This document shows positions 39,701 through 51,124 of a stretch of 64,000 nt of DNA, in pieces. The notes beneath the pieces were generated by a model. It was not told the origin of the DNA, did not search any database, and saw nothing but the letters and a program-made list of their open reading frames with translations. This DNA is from Lineus longissimus (taxonomy: Eukaryota > Nemertea > Pilidiophora > Heteronemertea > Lineidae). Each line of letters begins with the position of its first letter. The stretch's first letter is position 1. Made by a program: the position numbers and the translations under genes. Location: the NCBI RefSeq assembly GCF_910592395.1, contig NC_088309.1, positions 6,884,501 to 6,948,500 on the forward strand, read 5' to 3'.

Positions 39701-41522
39701 TCTGCTTGGACTGATTAGAAAACATCCCAGAGTCAGGTTGTGACATTGTCTTTGGCAGGTAACAACCCGCCTGATGATCAGACTAGTCAGACGTATGTGC
39801 ACTAGGTTTCCTTCTTGGCCCAATCATTAGTCATTCAGTGTGGTCAGCTTGTGACTTTGTTTCCGGATCGCCATTGATATGCCAGGTCTAATGCCTTGGG
39901 GGGAACCTTCAGAAGTTACATATTGGCAACTGCACCTCTTGATGTGACTCTGGGAGGGTCGAGTATACTACTTGGCGTCTGAACACACCAGTGTCTTTAA
40001 GTATAATGAGCAAGTGTCTTTGGTTACTGAGAGAAACCAGCTTACCTCACACCTTTTGCCATGTTGATATTGTGCCATGACGCAGTCGCTGGTTTCCTTA
40101 GTAGGCTTTAGGTTGTCCTGGCCTAGGTCACTAAGACAGCAGTCCAACTGAAGCCATGTTGTCCTACCATCACAACATGTCTGACAAATTGTAATACATT
40201 AGGCCAAACCGGATCACAAATGAGAAGGCTAGGGCTGCTGACTGCAGAATCAATGAGTATTCTACACAACTGTTGACTCATGGACTTGGAATGAACAGAG
40301 AGGATGACTTCAACTGTCCTTTTCTACTCTCATGTTGCTTGAAATGTAACTATCAACCTATCACATGTACAGTAAGTCTGGTTGTGACATTGTCTTTAGT
40401 TGGTAACAACCACCATGATTAAACTAGCCAGACAGTGTGTCTTCAGTACACCAGGTTCCTTCTTGGCCCAATCATAAATCATTCAGTGTGGTCAGTTTGT
40501 GACTTTCTCTCCAGACCAACACTGATATGTCATATTGTGAATGAACAGCTGTTGACTCATGGACTTGGAATAAAAAGAGGGGATGACTTCAACTGTCCTT
40601 TCCTACTGTCATGCTGCTTGAAATGTAACTATCAACCCATCACATATACAGTAGTAGGTCAGATTGTGACATTGTCTTTAGCAGGTTACAACCACAATGA
40701 TTAAACTAGTGTGTCTTCAGTGCACCAGGTTCCTTCTTGGCCCAATCATAAATCATTCAGTGTGGTCAGTTTGTGACTTTGACTCAAAACCAACACTGAT
40801 AATGTCATATTGTGAATGCACAGCTGTTGACTCATGGACTTGGAATGAACAGAGAGGATGACTTCAACTAGCCAGACAGTGTGTCTTCAGTGCACCAGGT
40901 TCTTTCTTGGCCCAATCATAAATCATTCAGTGTGGTCAGTTTGTGACTTTTCTCCAGACCAACACTGATATGTCAGATTGTGAATGAACAGCTGTTGACT
41001 CACGAACTTGGAATGAACAGAGAGAATGACTTCAACTAGCCAGACAGTGTGTCTTCAGTGCACCAGGTTCTTTCTTGGCCCAATCATAAATCATTCAGCG
41101 CGGTCAGTTTGCGACTTCAACTGTCCTTTCCTACTGTCATGTTGCTTGAAATGCAACTATCAACCTATCACATGTACAGTAAGTCTGGTTGTGACCTTGT
41201 CTTTAGTTGGTAACAACCACCATGATTAAACTAGCCAGACAGTGTGTCTTCAGTACACCAGGTTCCTTCTTGGCCCAATCATAAATCATTCAGTGTGGTC
41301 AGTTTGTGACTTTGACTCAAAACCAACACTGATAATGTCATATTGTGAATGAACAGCTGTTGACTCATGGACTTGGAATAAAAAGAGGGGATGATTTCAA
41401 CTGTCCTTTCCTACTGTCATGTTGCTTGAAATGCAACTATCAACCTATCACATGTTCAGTAAGTCTGGTTGTGACCTTGTCTTTACATGGTAACAACCAC
41501 CATGATAAAACTAGCCAGACAG

Positions 41523-41642
41523 TGGGTGATATGAATAAAGACCAGCAAATGCTTTTACTTCAATTTTGTACAGAAAGGCCTAGTGTATATGTACATGAAG
41601 TTTTAGATAAAAGCATTTGCTAGTCTTTATTCATATCACCCA
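41523..41642. mobile_element. Palindromic MITE, TGGGTGATATGAAT family (copy 2)
   Basis: A 120-bp fold-back sequence with arms of about 36 nt starting TGGGTGATATGAATAAAGAC and ending in the reverse complement. Relative to array units without it, the element replaces about 13 bp between CCAGACAGT and CCAGGTTCC instead of adding a clean target duplication. The same family is present at 9670-9800. Confidence 0.75.
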
Positions 41643-41822
41643 CCAGGTTCCTTCTTGGCCCAATCATAAATCATTCAGCGCGGTCAGTTTGTGACTTCAA
41701 CTGTCCTTTCCTACTGTCATGTTGCTTGAAATGCAACTATCAACCTATCACATGTTCAGTAAGTCTGGTTGTGACCTTGTCTTTACATGGTAACAACCAC
41801 CATGATTAAACTAGCCAGACAG

Positions 41823-41943
41823 TGGGTGATATGAATAAAGACTAGCAAATGCTTTTACTTCAATTTTGTACAGTAAGGCCTAGTGTATTATGTACATGAA
41901 GTTTTAGATAAAAGCATTTGCTAGTCTTTATTCATATCACCCA
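41823..41943. mobile_element. Palindromic MITE, TGGGTGATATGAAT family (copy 3)
   Basis: Almost identical to the copy 300 bp upstream, at the same position in the array unit, so it was copied by array duplication rather than by a new insertion. It differs by a few bases (GACTAG for GACCAG, one extra base in the centre). Confidence 0.75.
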
Positions 41944-43194
41944 CCAGGTTCCTTCTTGGCCCAATCATAAATCATTCAGCGCGGTCAGTTTGTGACTTCA
42001 ACTGTCCTTTCCTACTGTCATGTTGCTTGAAATGTAAGTATCAACCTATCACATGTACAGTAGTAGGTCATGTTGTGACATTGTCTTTAGCGGGTATCAA
42101 CCACAATGATTAAACTAGCCAGAGAGTGTGTCTTCAGTGCACCAGGTTCCTTCTTGGCCCAATCATAAATCATTCAGTGTGGTCAGTTTGTGACTTTGAC
42201 TCAAAACCAACACTGATAATGTCATATTGTGAATGAACAGCTGTTGACTCATGGACTTGGAATGAACAGAGAGGATGACTTCAACTAGCCAGACAGTGTG
42301 TCTTCAGTGCACCAGGTTCTTTCTTGGCCCAATCATAAATCATTCAGTGTGGTCAGTTTGTGACTTTTCTCCAGACCAACACTGATATGTCAGGTTGTGA
42401 TAGAACAGCTATTGACTCATGGACTTGGAATGAACAGAGAGAATGACTTCATGTACAGTAGGTCATGTACAGTAGGTCAGGTTGTGACATTGTCTTTAGC
42501 GGAAAACAACCAATATGATTAAACTAGCCAGACAGTGTGTCTTCAGTGCACCAGGTTCCTATCTTTTGCCCCAATATCACGGTGGCATTTTAGATTAATG
42601 TGCTTTTTGGCTCACCGGTACGGCGAGTCTATACGACACTGCAGTGACTGTCGTCCGTAGTCGTCGTCGTCCGTCGTATCCTATTTCAAAAACAGTGGCA
42701 CATTTCTTAACCGCTAGGGCTATGGACTCAAATCTCTGTATGCATTACCCCCTAGATCAGATGACCTATGACACTGAATTTCGGTCCGGTTTGATTCTTG
42801 ACTTTGCCACTAGGGGGCCAAAACAGAAAACATAAATAGTGTGATATCTCACTTATCAGTGATTTGTTTTGATGAAATTTTTATGGTAGGTACTTCTAGC
42901 AAGGATAAATCACATTATCAGAAGTGTTTTTGATTGGACTTACTTTTCAAGGCCACAGAGGTCAAATGGCATAAATTTGCCGTTTGAGTGTAACTATGGC
43001 ACGTTTCTGTACCAATAAAGCTATGAACGTGAAATTTGTTACACATGACTCCCTTCATCATATAACCTCTGACACCGAATTTCGGTCTGATCTGATTCTC
43101 AACTTGGCCACCAGGGGGCCAAAACTATAAAAGGTAAAAAGTGCAATATCTCGCTTAAAAGTGTTTTGTTTTCAATTTTATTTTTATGGTAGTG

Positions 43195-45687
43195 TTGTAT
43201 AGTAATTGTAAAACCTTTCTTATGAGTAGCACTGTAATGTGTAAATCTTGGAATTAAGTGTGCGGGATTATTGGAATTGGGTTCAGATAAGATACTGGTG
43301 GATAATCGTGGCTGTCCCCCCTGACCAAGAAGATGAGGAAGAGTCGAGACCGCCTCCACAAAAAGCTGAAAGGCAAACCTTCCCCAGAAAACCTGCAGAA
43401 ATACAGACACCTGAAGAAAACCATCCAGGCAAAAACAAGGAGGAACTACTGGAGTCACATGAGTAACATCTTCACTACTCAAGAGGATGGGGACCGCCAA
43501 ACTAGCCTCAAAAAGTTTTGGACCTACATCAAGCATAAACGAGTTAGGAAACATTCAATCACGAAACTACAGGTTGGAAATAGCGTCTTCACCCAAGTCA
43601 AAGATATGGCTAACGCCCTAAACCGCCAGTTCACAGGTGTCTTCAACAAAAAGCAGCCCCTAAGCCTTTCTCAACTGTCAGGTGACAAGGCTCAACGCTA
43701 CCCATCTAGAGTCAACACCATGCCGGACATCGAGGTTAACGTCCAAGGCGTCGAAAAACTCCTAAGCAACCTGAACCCAAATAAAGCAGCAGGCCCAGAC
43801 AACTTCAGTCCAAGGATACTGAAAACGCTGTCCTCAGTCCTGGCGCCCACTTTGACTATAATATTCAGTCGGTCCCTGATGGAAGGAGTGGTACTAAGCG
43901 ACTATAGACATGCCCTAGTGACGCCCATCTACAAGAAAGGGGACAAATCAGATCCGGCCAACTATAGGCCAGTCTCCTTGACTTGTATCTGCTCCAAGTT
44001 AATGGAACATGTTGTAACTAGTAACATCATGAGGCACGCACGCAATCATAACCTCCTGTATGATCTCCAACACGGCTTTCGAGACAAAAGATCTTGTGAA
44101 ACTCAACTACTAGGTTTCATTGACGACCTGGCAAGAAACATGGACAAAGGCAAACAAACCGATGTGGTAATAATGGACTTTGCTAAAGCATTTGACAAAG
44201 TGGAACATCTCAGGCTCTGCCACAAGCTAAGACGATACGGCATCCGTGGCCACACCAACCGATGGATCCAGAGCTTTCTTTCAGGGAGAACCCAGAGGGT
44301 GGTACTCAACGGGGAGAGGTCGGAACTCGGTGATGTGCTATCGGGTGTCCCTCAAGCTTCGGTCCTGGGGCCGTGCCTGTTCCTATTTTACATAAACGAC
44401 ATGCCAGATGAAGTCAGATCAAGGATTAGACTCTTTGCAGATGATACAATAATGTGTATCACTGTTAGCGCCGATTCGCCATACACACTGCAGGAGGACC
44501 TAGACCGTCTGTCGAAATGGGAGCAGGATTGGTTCATGCTTTCCACCCCGACAAATGCGAGGTTATGTCTATAACAAGACAAAGGGATCCAGTACTCCGG
44601 TCATACCATCTAAGAGGCCATAAACTAAGGCGAACAGACAAAGCAAAGTATCTCGGGGTCACAATAACAGCTACGCTATCATGGAAGCAGCACATGAACA
44701 ACGTGACGTCCAAAGCAAATTCCACACTTGGCTTCCTGAGAAGAAACCTACGGGTGAACTCCAGAGAGATAAGAGAGAGGGCATATTTTGCGCTTGTCCG
44801 TCCAAACTTAAGAGTACTGCGCATCGGTTGGGGACCCACATGACCAAAAGGCCACAAGAAATATCGAGATGGTACAGCGCCGTGCGGCAAGATATGTTAC
44901 AGGCCGCTTTGAAAGAAGAGCGAGCGTGAGCGCGATACTCCAGTAACTCAACTGGACCACCTTAAAGAAGAGACGCTCGAATCAGAAGCTAGCTATGATC
45001 TACAAAATCAGGAACGGTCTTGTAGCTATGAACGAAAGAGACCACGGCCTAATACCACTCACAAGCAAAGGGCGGAATAAGAATTCATGCAGCTACCATA
45101 TACCAAGGGCAAACAAAGACATATAAGAACTCGTTCTTCCCCTCATCTATAATATAAGGTTGTGGAACAGTTTGCCCGATGTGGTCGAGACCAGCTCCAG
45201 TCTTGAGCAATTCAAGACTGGACGGAAAATCCATCATTAAACAATAACTGACCCAGAGCTCTGTAACATCTTGAGCTCTGGACTCATAAGTGGCCACCAA
45301 CATCTGGGCCATTTACCCGCTGCGCACACACATTACCAGTTACATTAATCTTCAATATGATGAAAGAAGTTAACTTAACGGAAGAAGAAGAAGAAAATTC
45401 CCACGGTCTACTTATAATTCTCCATTCTCCCCAGCGTGATCAATTACATGATCAATTATGTCAGCATTGATGCGGCTCCTCATTGGGTGGAGTCCGCACG
45501 CTCTTGGCAGTTTAGAGTTAGTCATTACAGTTATTCCAGTCTCCCAAGCCTTTCCAGTCACGTGCACGAATCGTCATCCCGACGAACTACTTTAAATCTT
45601 GTGAAACAGTTTTAGAATAAAGGATCCGGACGTTAGAAGGCAAATTCAGGACTTCTTACTTTTGTAACCTGTAAAAATATAACAGTA
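43195..45687 (+). mobile_element. Degenerate non-LTR retrotransposon inserted in the repeat
   Basis: The surrounding repeat unit is interrupted at about 43194 (ATGGTA|GTGTTG) and resumes at about 45688 (TAGGTACTCAGAGCAAGG), which bounds the insertion. Inside is a reverse transcriptase of the Jockey/CR1-like type, without the N-terminal endonuclease, followed by a GAAGAAGAAGAAGAAAA microsatellite at about 45383-45399 that may be the element's 3' tail. About 290 bp of unexplained sequence lies between that tail and the right boundary. 5' truncation is typical of LINE insertions. Confidence 0.7.
43333..45238 (+). pseudogene. Reverse transcriptase of a Jockey/CR1-like LINE, frameshifted
   Basis: The first open part (43333-44574, 413 codons) covers the linker after a missing endonuclease and the RT fingers and palm: NPNKAAGPDNFSPRIL, VTPIYKKGDKSDPANYRPVS, VIMDFAKAFDKVEH (about residue 277 on), GVPQASVLGP (about 337) and the FADDT active-site box (about 368). 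GVPQA is unusual, since GVPQG is nearly invariant in LINE RTs. Near 44520-44574 the frame breaks. The thumb continues in another frame (HPDKCEVMS, KYLGVTITATLSWKQHM, up to about 44843), and further frames carry C-terminal fragments such as RLWNSLPDVVETSSSLEQFK to about 45238. The frame breaks and internal stops make it inactive. Confidence 0.85.
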
Positions 45688-46269
45688 GGTACTCAGAGCA
45701 AGGATACATCACATATCCTACGGGTTTTTGATTTGACCTTATTTTCAAGATCACAGAGGTCAAATGGTGTGAATTGGCCGTTTGTGTTCAACTATGGCAC
45801 GTTTCTTTACAACTAAAGCCATGAACTTTAACTTAGTACACATGACCCCCTAGGTCAGATGACCTGTGACACTGATTTTCAGTCCAGTCTGATTCTCGAC
45901 TTGGCCACCAGGGGGCCAAAAGTGAAAACCTAGAAAGTGTGATATCTCGCTTATTAGTGATTCGTTTTCAATAACATTTTTATGGTAGGTTCTCCTAGCA
46001 AGGATACATCACATAATTATCATAGGAGTTTTTGATTTGACCTGCTTTTCAAGGTCACAGAGGTCAAATGGTGTAAATTGTTCGTTTCATTACAAGAAAC
46101 AGCAGATTTGCAGGAATCTTTCGTCAACAGAAGGGGTCAAAGACACTCCTTTCATCAGTTGACTTCCACCAGCCACAAAGGATTTTGGTGAGTCTATTTT
46201 GCCCCATACTCGGTAAATGAATGTGAATTGCCAACATAGAAACCAGCAGTCAGCAGTGATGATGTAAAC

Positions 46270-46370
46270 ATTGGGATAACCAAGTGGTGACTCGGCCAGG
46301 AATCAAACCCACAACCTGTTAGGACAAGTTTGAAGTTCTCCTCTGTCAAGTGCACTGCACTGCCCGAATA
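46270..46370 (-). repeat. tRNA-derived SINE-like fragment (B box only clear)
   Basis: The minus strand has GGGTTTGATTCC (46310-46299), close to the pol III B-box consensus, with tRNA T-arm-like flanks. The upstream A box is poor. It resembles the fragment in the RASA1 intron at 11.6 kb and may belong to the same SINE family. Confidence 0.3.
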
Positions 46371-46632
46371 TTCAGAAACGTTTGGAATGAATAATATACT
46401 AACAAATATAACTTAATGAAATAATTTTTTTGATCAAATTATAAAGACATGATTTGGTCAAGTTAATACATGACAAAACTTTGATTGCAATCATTCGTAA
46501 ACAAGGGTATTGAACAAATGAATGTCTCTCTCTGCCAATCTGTCACAGTGGCGAATCCCGAAATTAATTAAAGGGGGGGGGGTTAGGCGCGGTGATGGTT
46601 GGCAGATGGTATTTTGGCTTTCCCTTTTGGAT

Positions 46633-48796
46633 TCAATCCAAGATTTCACCTTCCTCACTTCCCTCCTCAGGACTTGGTGGAGGGGTAACAACAGCAGCCA
46701 CACCCGCCTCAACTGACTCCATTGTCTCCTCAAACTCCTCCTTTGCGTCCGCTTCCATTTTTACTCTGTCTGCTGGATTATTTTCCTGTTGTGACTTCTG
46801 TGGTTCATCTTTGAGAGACGTTAATTGGTCGTCCAGTAGTTTACGATAGACATCCTCCATTCCCGGAGCTAGCATACTTTTCTTGACCTCCCAGTGGGCC
46901 TCCACTGCTTGTCTTTTTCTTTTCATTTTTCTTCTACAAGGAGAAAAAATAAATATTTTGATGTTTACAGATCTCCAAATTTGCTCCAAACTCAACCAAG
47001 CTGTCCATTTTAGAGCAATTTTAGACCCATACGACCAACCTTTATTGTTGCAGACATCACGTCAGCAACACCAAACGCTGTCCCTGCACAGCGAGTTTGA
47101 CTTTTTTCTCTCCTAAACCGGAAAGAAACGAATTGAGGAGTAACCTTTTCTTCTACTTACGCCTTGAGTTTCTTTCTCTTCCATTGCTCTTGAGACTCTG
47201 AAAATATTGAATCCAGTTGTTCCTTTGTAACATCCTTGTCCGATTTCAGTAACTGAATAAAAACACCACCAGCGGTTCGTCTCCGGCGACCATCCTGAAA
47301 AAAAAAAATGCATGTCAAAATATTCAAAAGATGAAAAGGGAACTTTCACTCACCAGATATAAAAAAGTCCATGTTTTTAGTTTTCATCTACTTGAAGGAG
47401 ACCTTGTCATACTGTCTAACGTGATACATGTGCTGACCTAGAACTTGTCTATTCAAGGCCAGACTTTTGAAATGAGAAGGACCTGAAAGTCTTTGATGCA
47501 TTTTAATCACTCACTCTCACCAAACTTGAAATTTGGTAGATTTATAACTCCTTGCAGCAAAAGACAGGAACACTCACCAATGTCATCATTCCTCCAACGT
47601 CCTCTACATCCAAAGTCTTAGCATAGACATCTAACATCTTCTTATTACCGACAACATCGAGAATCTGAGCTGTAAATAACAAGAGAGTTTTTCTGAATAC
47701 CTATCGAAGAGAGTGGACAAATAGAGAGCACTTAAAGTTGAACCAAGATTTCCAAATGATATCCAGAAAGTTATACCATTGTGATAAAGTTTTGTTTGCT
47801 AGTGTTTTGAACATTATCTTTTTCTGCAATTATATATAGGCAGAGCAAATATTCAATGATTCTGAACAGTTGGCACTAGAGAGAAGTATCAATGACTCTG
47901 AACAGTCTGGGGTGAGAACATCAAATGATTCTCATCTGAATAGTGTACATACTGAATAACTTCATGTTATCCTCCTCAAGACCTTTCATAACATGTTTCA
48001 GGACAACTTCAGGTTCATCACCAGCGGTTGCTGTAGTAACTGCCGGGGTTTCCTCCATCTCTTCTACTTGTTCCTCGTCTGCCTTCTTTGTCGCAAATCT
48101 CTTCGCTCGTTCCCGCTTTCTTTTTTCTCCGACCTTGATTTCCTCCCTCTCTTTCTGGTATCGCTGAAGCAAACTATTAAAGTCCTCATTCTTTTCTTGA
48201 GTACGTTCCCTTTTCCTCCAACCGCGTCTATTTTTAGCCTTTGAATCAGCATCGTCATCACTGTCAATGTTATCCATATCTCGGTACTGCCGCGACGAAC
48301 TAGAACAACCAAGTCTATCTTTTACACACTTCTTACCAAAGATTTTCGTTTCGAATATATCGTCCTTATCAGAGTCCTCTGCAGCATTTGCATTACCGTC
48401 CTCCTCCATATTTCTATCACTACCCTCCTCAATGTCCTTGTTGACCAATTCCAACATGTCTTTGCTGACTTTATAACTCTCAACATCACGTGACACGGTG
48501 TGAGCAACGTCTGCTTCAGCACCGACACCGAATGAAGACAGGTCCTGGTTTACTGTTTGTTCGCTAACAACATCACCCCACACATTGTTGCGTTTGAAGG
48601 ACTGTCTCCCCGAATGACCTGACGACAGATTTGGGTTGTGGAAGACTTCGCTTCCCTCCATTTCCTCAACGCCACTTTGACGGATACGCTTTCGCTTCCA
48701 TGTTCCAGCTTCTTCTTCACTCGAGCTCGCCTCTGAGCCCGATGATGGTATGGCTCTGGATGTCGTCCCACGATAAGAAAATCTAGCTGCAGCCAT
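46633..48796 (-). CDS. PHAX: Phosphorylated adaptor for RNA export, 4 coding exons
   Basis: A nuclear protein bridging cap-binding complex/snRNA to CRM1-RanGTP for U snRNA export; it also takes part in snoRNA transport. Exons: 48796-47953, 47669-47578, 47294-47161 and 46933-46633, in phase, 456 residues (human 394). Evidence: an acidic Ser-rich N-terminus (SEASSSEEE) and WKRKR, then NNVWGDVVSEQ at 70-80, KCVKDRLG, and the PHAX RNA-binding domain spanning exons 2-3 (QILDVVGNKKMLDVYAKTLD, then DGRRRRTAGGVFIQLLK from about residue 313). Exon 4 is a basic/acidic tail ending EEGEILD. The ATG follows a splice acceptor (TTTTCAG|AAGCC), so there is also a non-coding first exon upstream. Its C-terminal tail is longer and more acidic than the human one. 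No gene overlaps it. Confidence 0.92.
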
Positions 48797-48839
48797 TTTG
48801 GTTTCACTTCAATTCACACAATTGAGGCTTCTGAAAATA

Positions 48840-51060
48840 CAGAAAACAATGCATCTATCATTATAGTCTCAGTCTGTTTGACAAACAAGAGGAAGGTCCA
48901 ACTCCTTGTCTGCTTGTGCCTTACACATTAGCTAAGGCTTAGTTCAAGGTGCTACACTGTATCAAAAGCAGTGTATACTACATCATCACTGTTAGATAGA
49001 GATTGATGATGTACGAGTCAAGATGTCTTCTTATTTGCTCAATTGCAGAATCCCCGATAGTAACAAATAAAGCAAGTTGAAATTGATGACTTCCTTTATT
49101 TCTTATTCCCTTGACTTTTTACTGATTCTACGTATTTGAGACTCTCGGATATACTGTTGAGGTGGATGGGTCAAGGGCTAACTTACTACGAACAACGTGG
49201 CCAAGCCAAAACTGAAGGCTTGTGATTAAAGACTTAGGTCTTTCAGCTTAAAACTGGGTAGCTAATGAGATCTAAGGATTAGGCCGAGGCCCTACTGTCT
49301 AATGGCACTGAACAACAATGGTGTTACTGTTGGGGACAGTTTGCACCCCTCTTCAAATATTAATAGAGACTCTAGATGTGTACTGTAAGATCGGACAGAG
49401 CTCCGTGGAGTTTTACATATTTCGTATAGCAAGTGACCTGTTCAAAGTCGAGTTTGATACCCCGAGTACGACCAATGCAAAGGACCATGTTTAAAGACAT
49501 CTGACATGACAGTCGTCCGAAAATAGATAACTATTTTACACACAAAATGGCAATGCACATGCAGTATTGCAGGTACACATCAACGGGTCATTGTCGGACG
49601 TCACTTCGTCAAGAAAATCAAAGGAATTGAAGGATTCACTGAACTCATCAACATACCAAATGACCAAAGAAATTCCTTCTTTGTAGATTTGACAGCCCTT
49701 GAAGGCACACTTGTACTTTCTTGGGGTACTATTTCAATCCCCAACAAGAAGTCCAAGGGAGCGAAACGATATCGACTTTGAGCGAAACGACCGGGGGCGA
49801 AAAGGTTAGGAAGCGAAACAATCGCAAGTCATGAAATTTGGTTCATACTTTGGTCGTTAGATAGCGTCGTGCCGCGAAAACCCCAGTGTCATCAGGTCTC
49901 GTTAGGGAGTTTTTCCCAAATGTACGCGATGATGACGTGCCCCATTAACAGGACGTAACATCTATTTTAAAATGCGTTTCCAAAGTGAATGCATGAGGAC
50001 AACCCATTTGTGTCGTATATCACTGGAAACGCCCGATTCCCCTGATTCTGCAGGATGTTAATTCGGGCATTTTATTTCTTTAAATAAATCATAAGCGTCG
50101 CATTTGCTCCTAGCTCTGTTCACCATCCCAAATGGCAATATTGCCAATTGGGCCGGACAATCACGAAAAACCCCAAATATTATACATTTCTTCCTGAATA
50201 ATTCTTACAGAGACCATTCTCCCATGAAAGACAGTTGCTTACGCTATACAAAAATCCAAAAAAAATCGAGGGTCAACCATTGAACTTTTGAGATATGTTG
50301 AATTTTGCACAAATCAGCGAAAAACGCACCAACTGGCACTGGACGGCATTTCAACACGGGGCCGACGCACATCCCAAGTTCAGTGTACACATACGTCGGC
50401 AACAACAGTATAAATGCGTAGTTTCTTGTTAGTCGCCTATTGAATAGCGCTCTAGGTTTCAGAAACTCCAAAAAAACATGTCTTTGCCAAAACAACTGCT
50501 GAATCAACGCTGACATACTGTAAGGACCGAGAAATCAATGATTTTAGGAACTACGGTTAGGGCTTGGCCGCGCATGAATAACAAAAAAAACTCCCTAATG
50601 CAGAATGTATGGGTATTTCCCCAGATAAAGATTTTCAGTTTCAGAATGACATTCACATCCTGTTCATGGAATCCATTTTATTCTGATTAGACACTATCTT
50701 CCGCGTTTAATTTCTTGTTATTCTTAACCAAGAAAAGGGTAGGAACCAAAAAAGGAAACTAAAACTTGGTAAGCTAGTTTAGTAATTATACAAATTAATC
50801 ATTCAATGGCAATGGAAAGGAAATGATAGTTCAACTCAACTGTTGTTGTTGATTTGAAACATGAAATGAAGACAAAATGATATTACGTGACCACTCAGCA
50901 TGCTCAGATGAGATGGTCGTTGCGCAGTTCAAAAAGGGGTCAAATCTCGGGGCACTGTGTGTGAGCTTACAGTTACACCAGTGCACTTGCAGTACTTTAA
51001 CACAAATACAACAGTAAATTTACCAATACTATCGCTCTAACTGTCACTTACCTTTTGTCA
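48840..51060. other. Divergent promoter interval between PHAX and the TICAM-like gene
   Basis: Both flanking genes begin with a splice acceptor just before the start codon (PHAX about 48830, TICAM-like 51065), so their first exons and promoters must lie inside this interval. I could not place them. No other coding exon is seen. The interval contains a cluster of GCGAAAC motifs at 49.76-49.82 kb. Confidence 0.5.
49761..49819 (+). promoter_or_regulatory. Cluster of four GCGAAA(C) motifs, possible IRF-type half-sites
   Basis: GCGAAAC occurs at 49761, 49782 and 49813 and GCGAAAA at 49797, spaced 21, 15 and 16 bases; a further GCGAAAAC lies near 49873. GAAA cores are the half-sites read by IRF proteins, but the canonical GAAANNGAAA pair is not formed here. 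The AT-rich surroundings make this local GC-rich regularity stand out. A regulatory role for the neighbouring TIR-adaptor gene is speculation. Confidence 0.25.
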
Positions 51061-51124
51061 TTTCAGTTCTTAGAACAGGACTGTAAACGCCTTCACTGTT
51101 CAGGAACATCTCCGTGAAAATTTG

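Larger units (their letters stand above)
39720..42580 (+). repeat. Variable tandem repeat array (about 10 modules, core GTTGTGACATTGTCTTTA)
   Basis: Near-identical modules follow one another with deletions. Module A holds the GGTTGTGACATTGTCTTTAG core, TAACAACCACCATGATTAAA and CTAGCCAGACAGTGTGTCTT. Module B is CCTTCTTGGCCCAATCATAA then CATTCAGTGTGGTCAGTTTG. Module C is CCAACACTGATA then GAACAGCTGTTGACTCATGG. Module D is TGTCCTTTCCTACTGTCATG then CTATCAACC. A full unit is about 320 bp; many units lack C or D. The first unit, near 39720-39900, is the most diverged and 40220-42560 the most homogeneous. Open frames in it repeat the same short peptides and are not considered genes. This is a young array that may differ in length between individuals. 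Confidence 0.85.
42605..46204. mobile_element. Dispersed repeat with internal 290-bp units, split by a retrotransposon
   Basis: The left edge TTTTTGGCTCACCGG with a GTCGTCCGT-rich head, and the right edge GGTGAGTCTATTTTGCC, are roughly inverted. In between are repeated units of about 290 bp containing GGTAGGTACT, AAGGATA(A/C)ATCACAT, CACAGAGGTCAAATGG, ACTATGGCACGTTTCT and CACCAGGGGGCCAAAA. Two units lie left of the insertion (42.7-43.19 kb) and about one and a half lie right (45.69-46.1 kb). No protein is recognised. It is probably a non-autonomous element, class not determined. Confidence 0.6.

Noticed and set aside
40435-41623. Repeated short frames reading CLQ(C/Y)TRFFLGPI-type peptides
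   Set aside because: They are produced by the tandem array units, break at unit variants, and have no start or splice logic of a gene.
43099-43554. 151-codon minus-strand frame
   Set aside because: It is the antisense shadow of the retrotransposon reverse transcriptase.
46522-48528. Several 60-85-codon plus-strand frames over PHAX
   Set aside because: Shadows caused by the Ser/Glu-rich PHAX exons.
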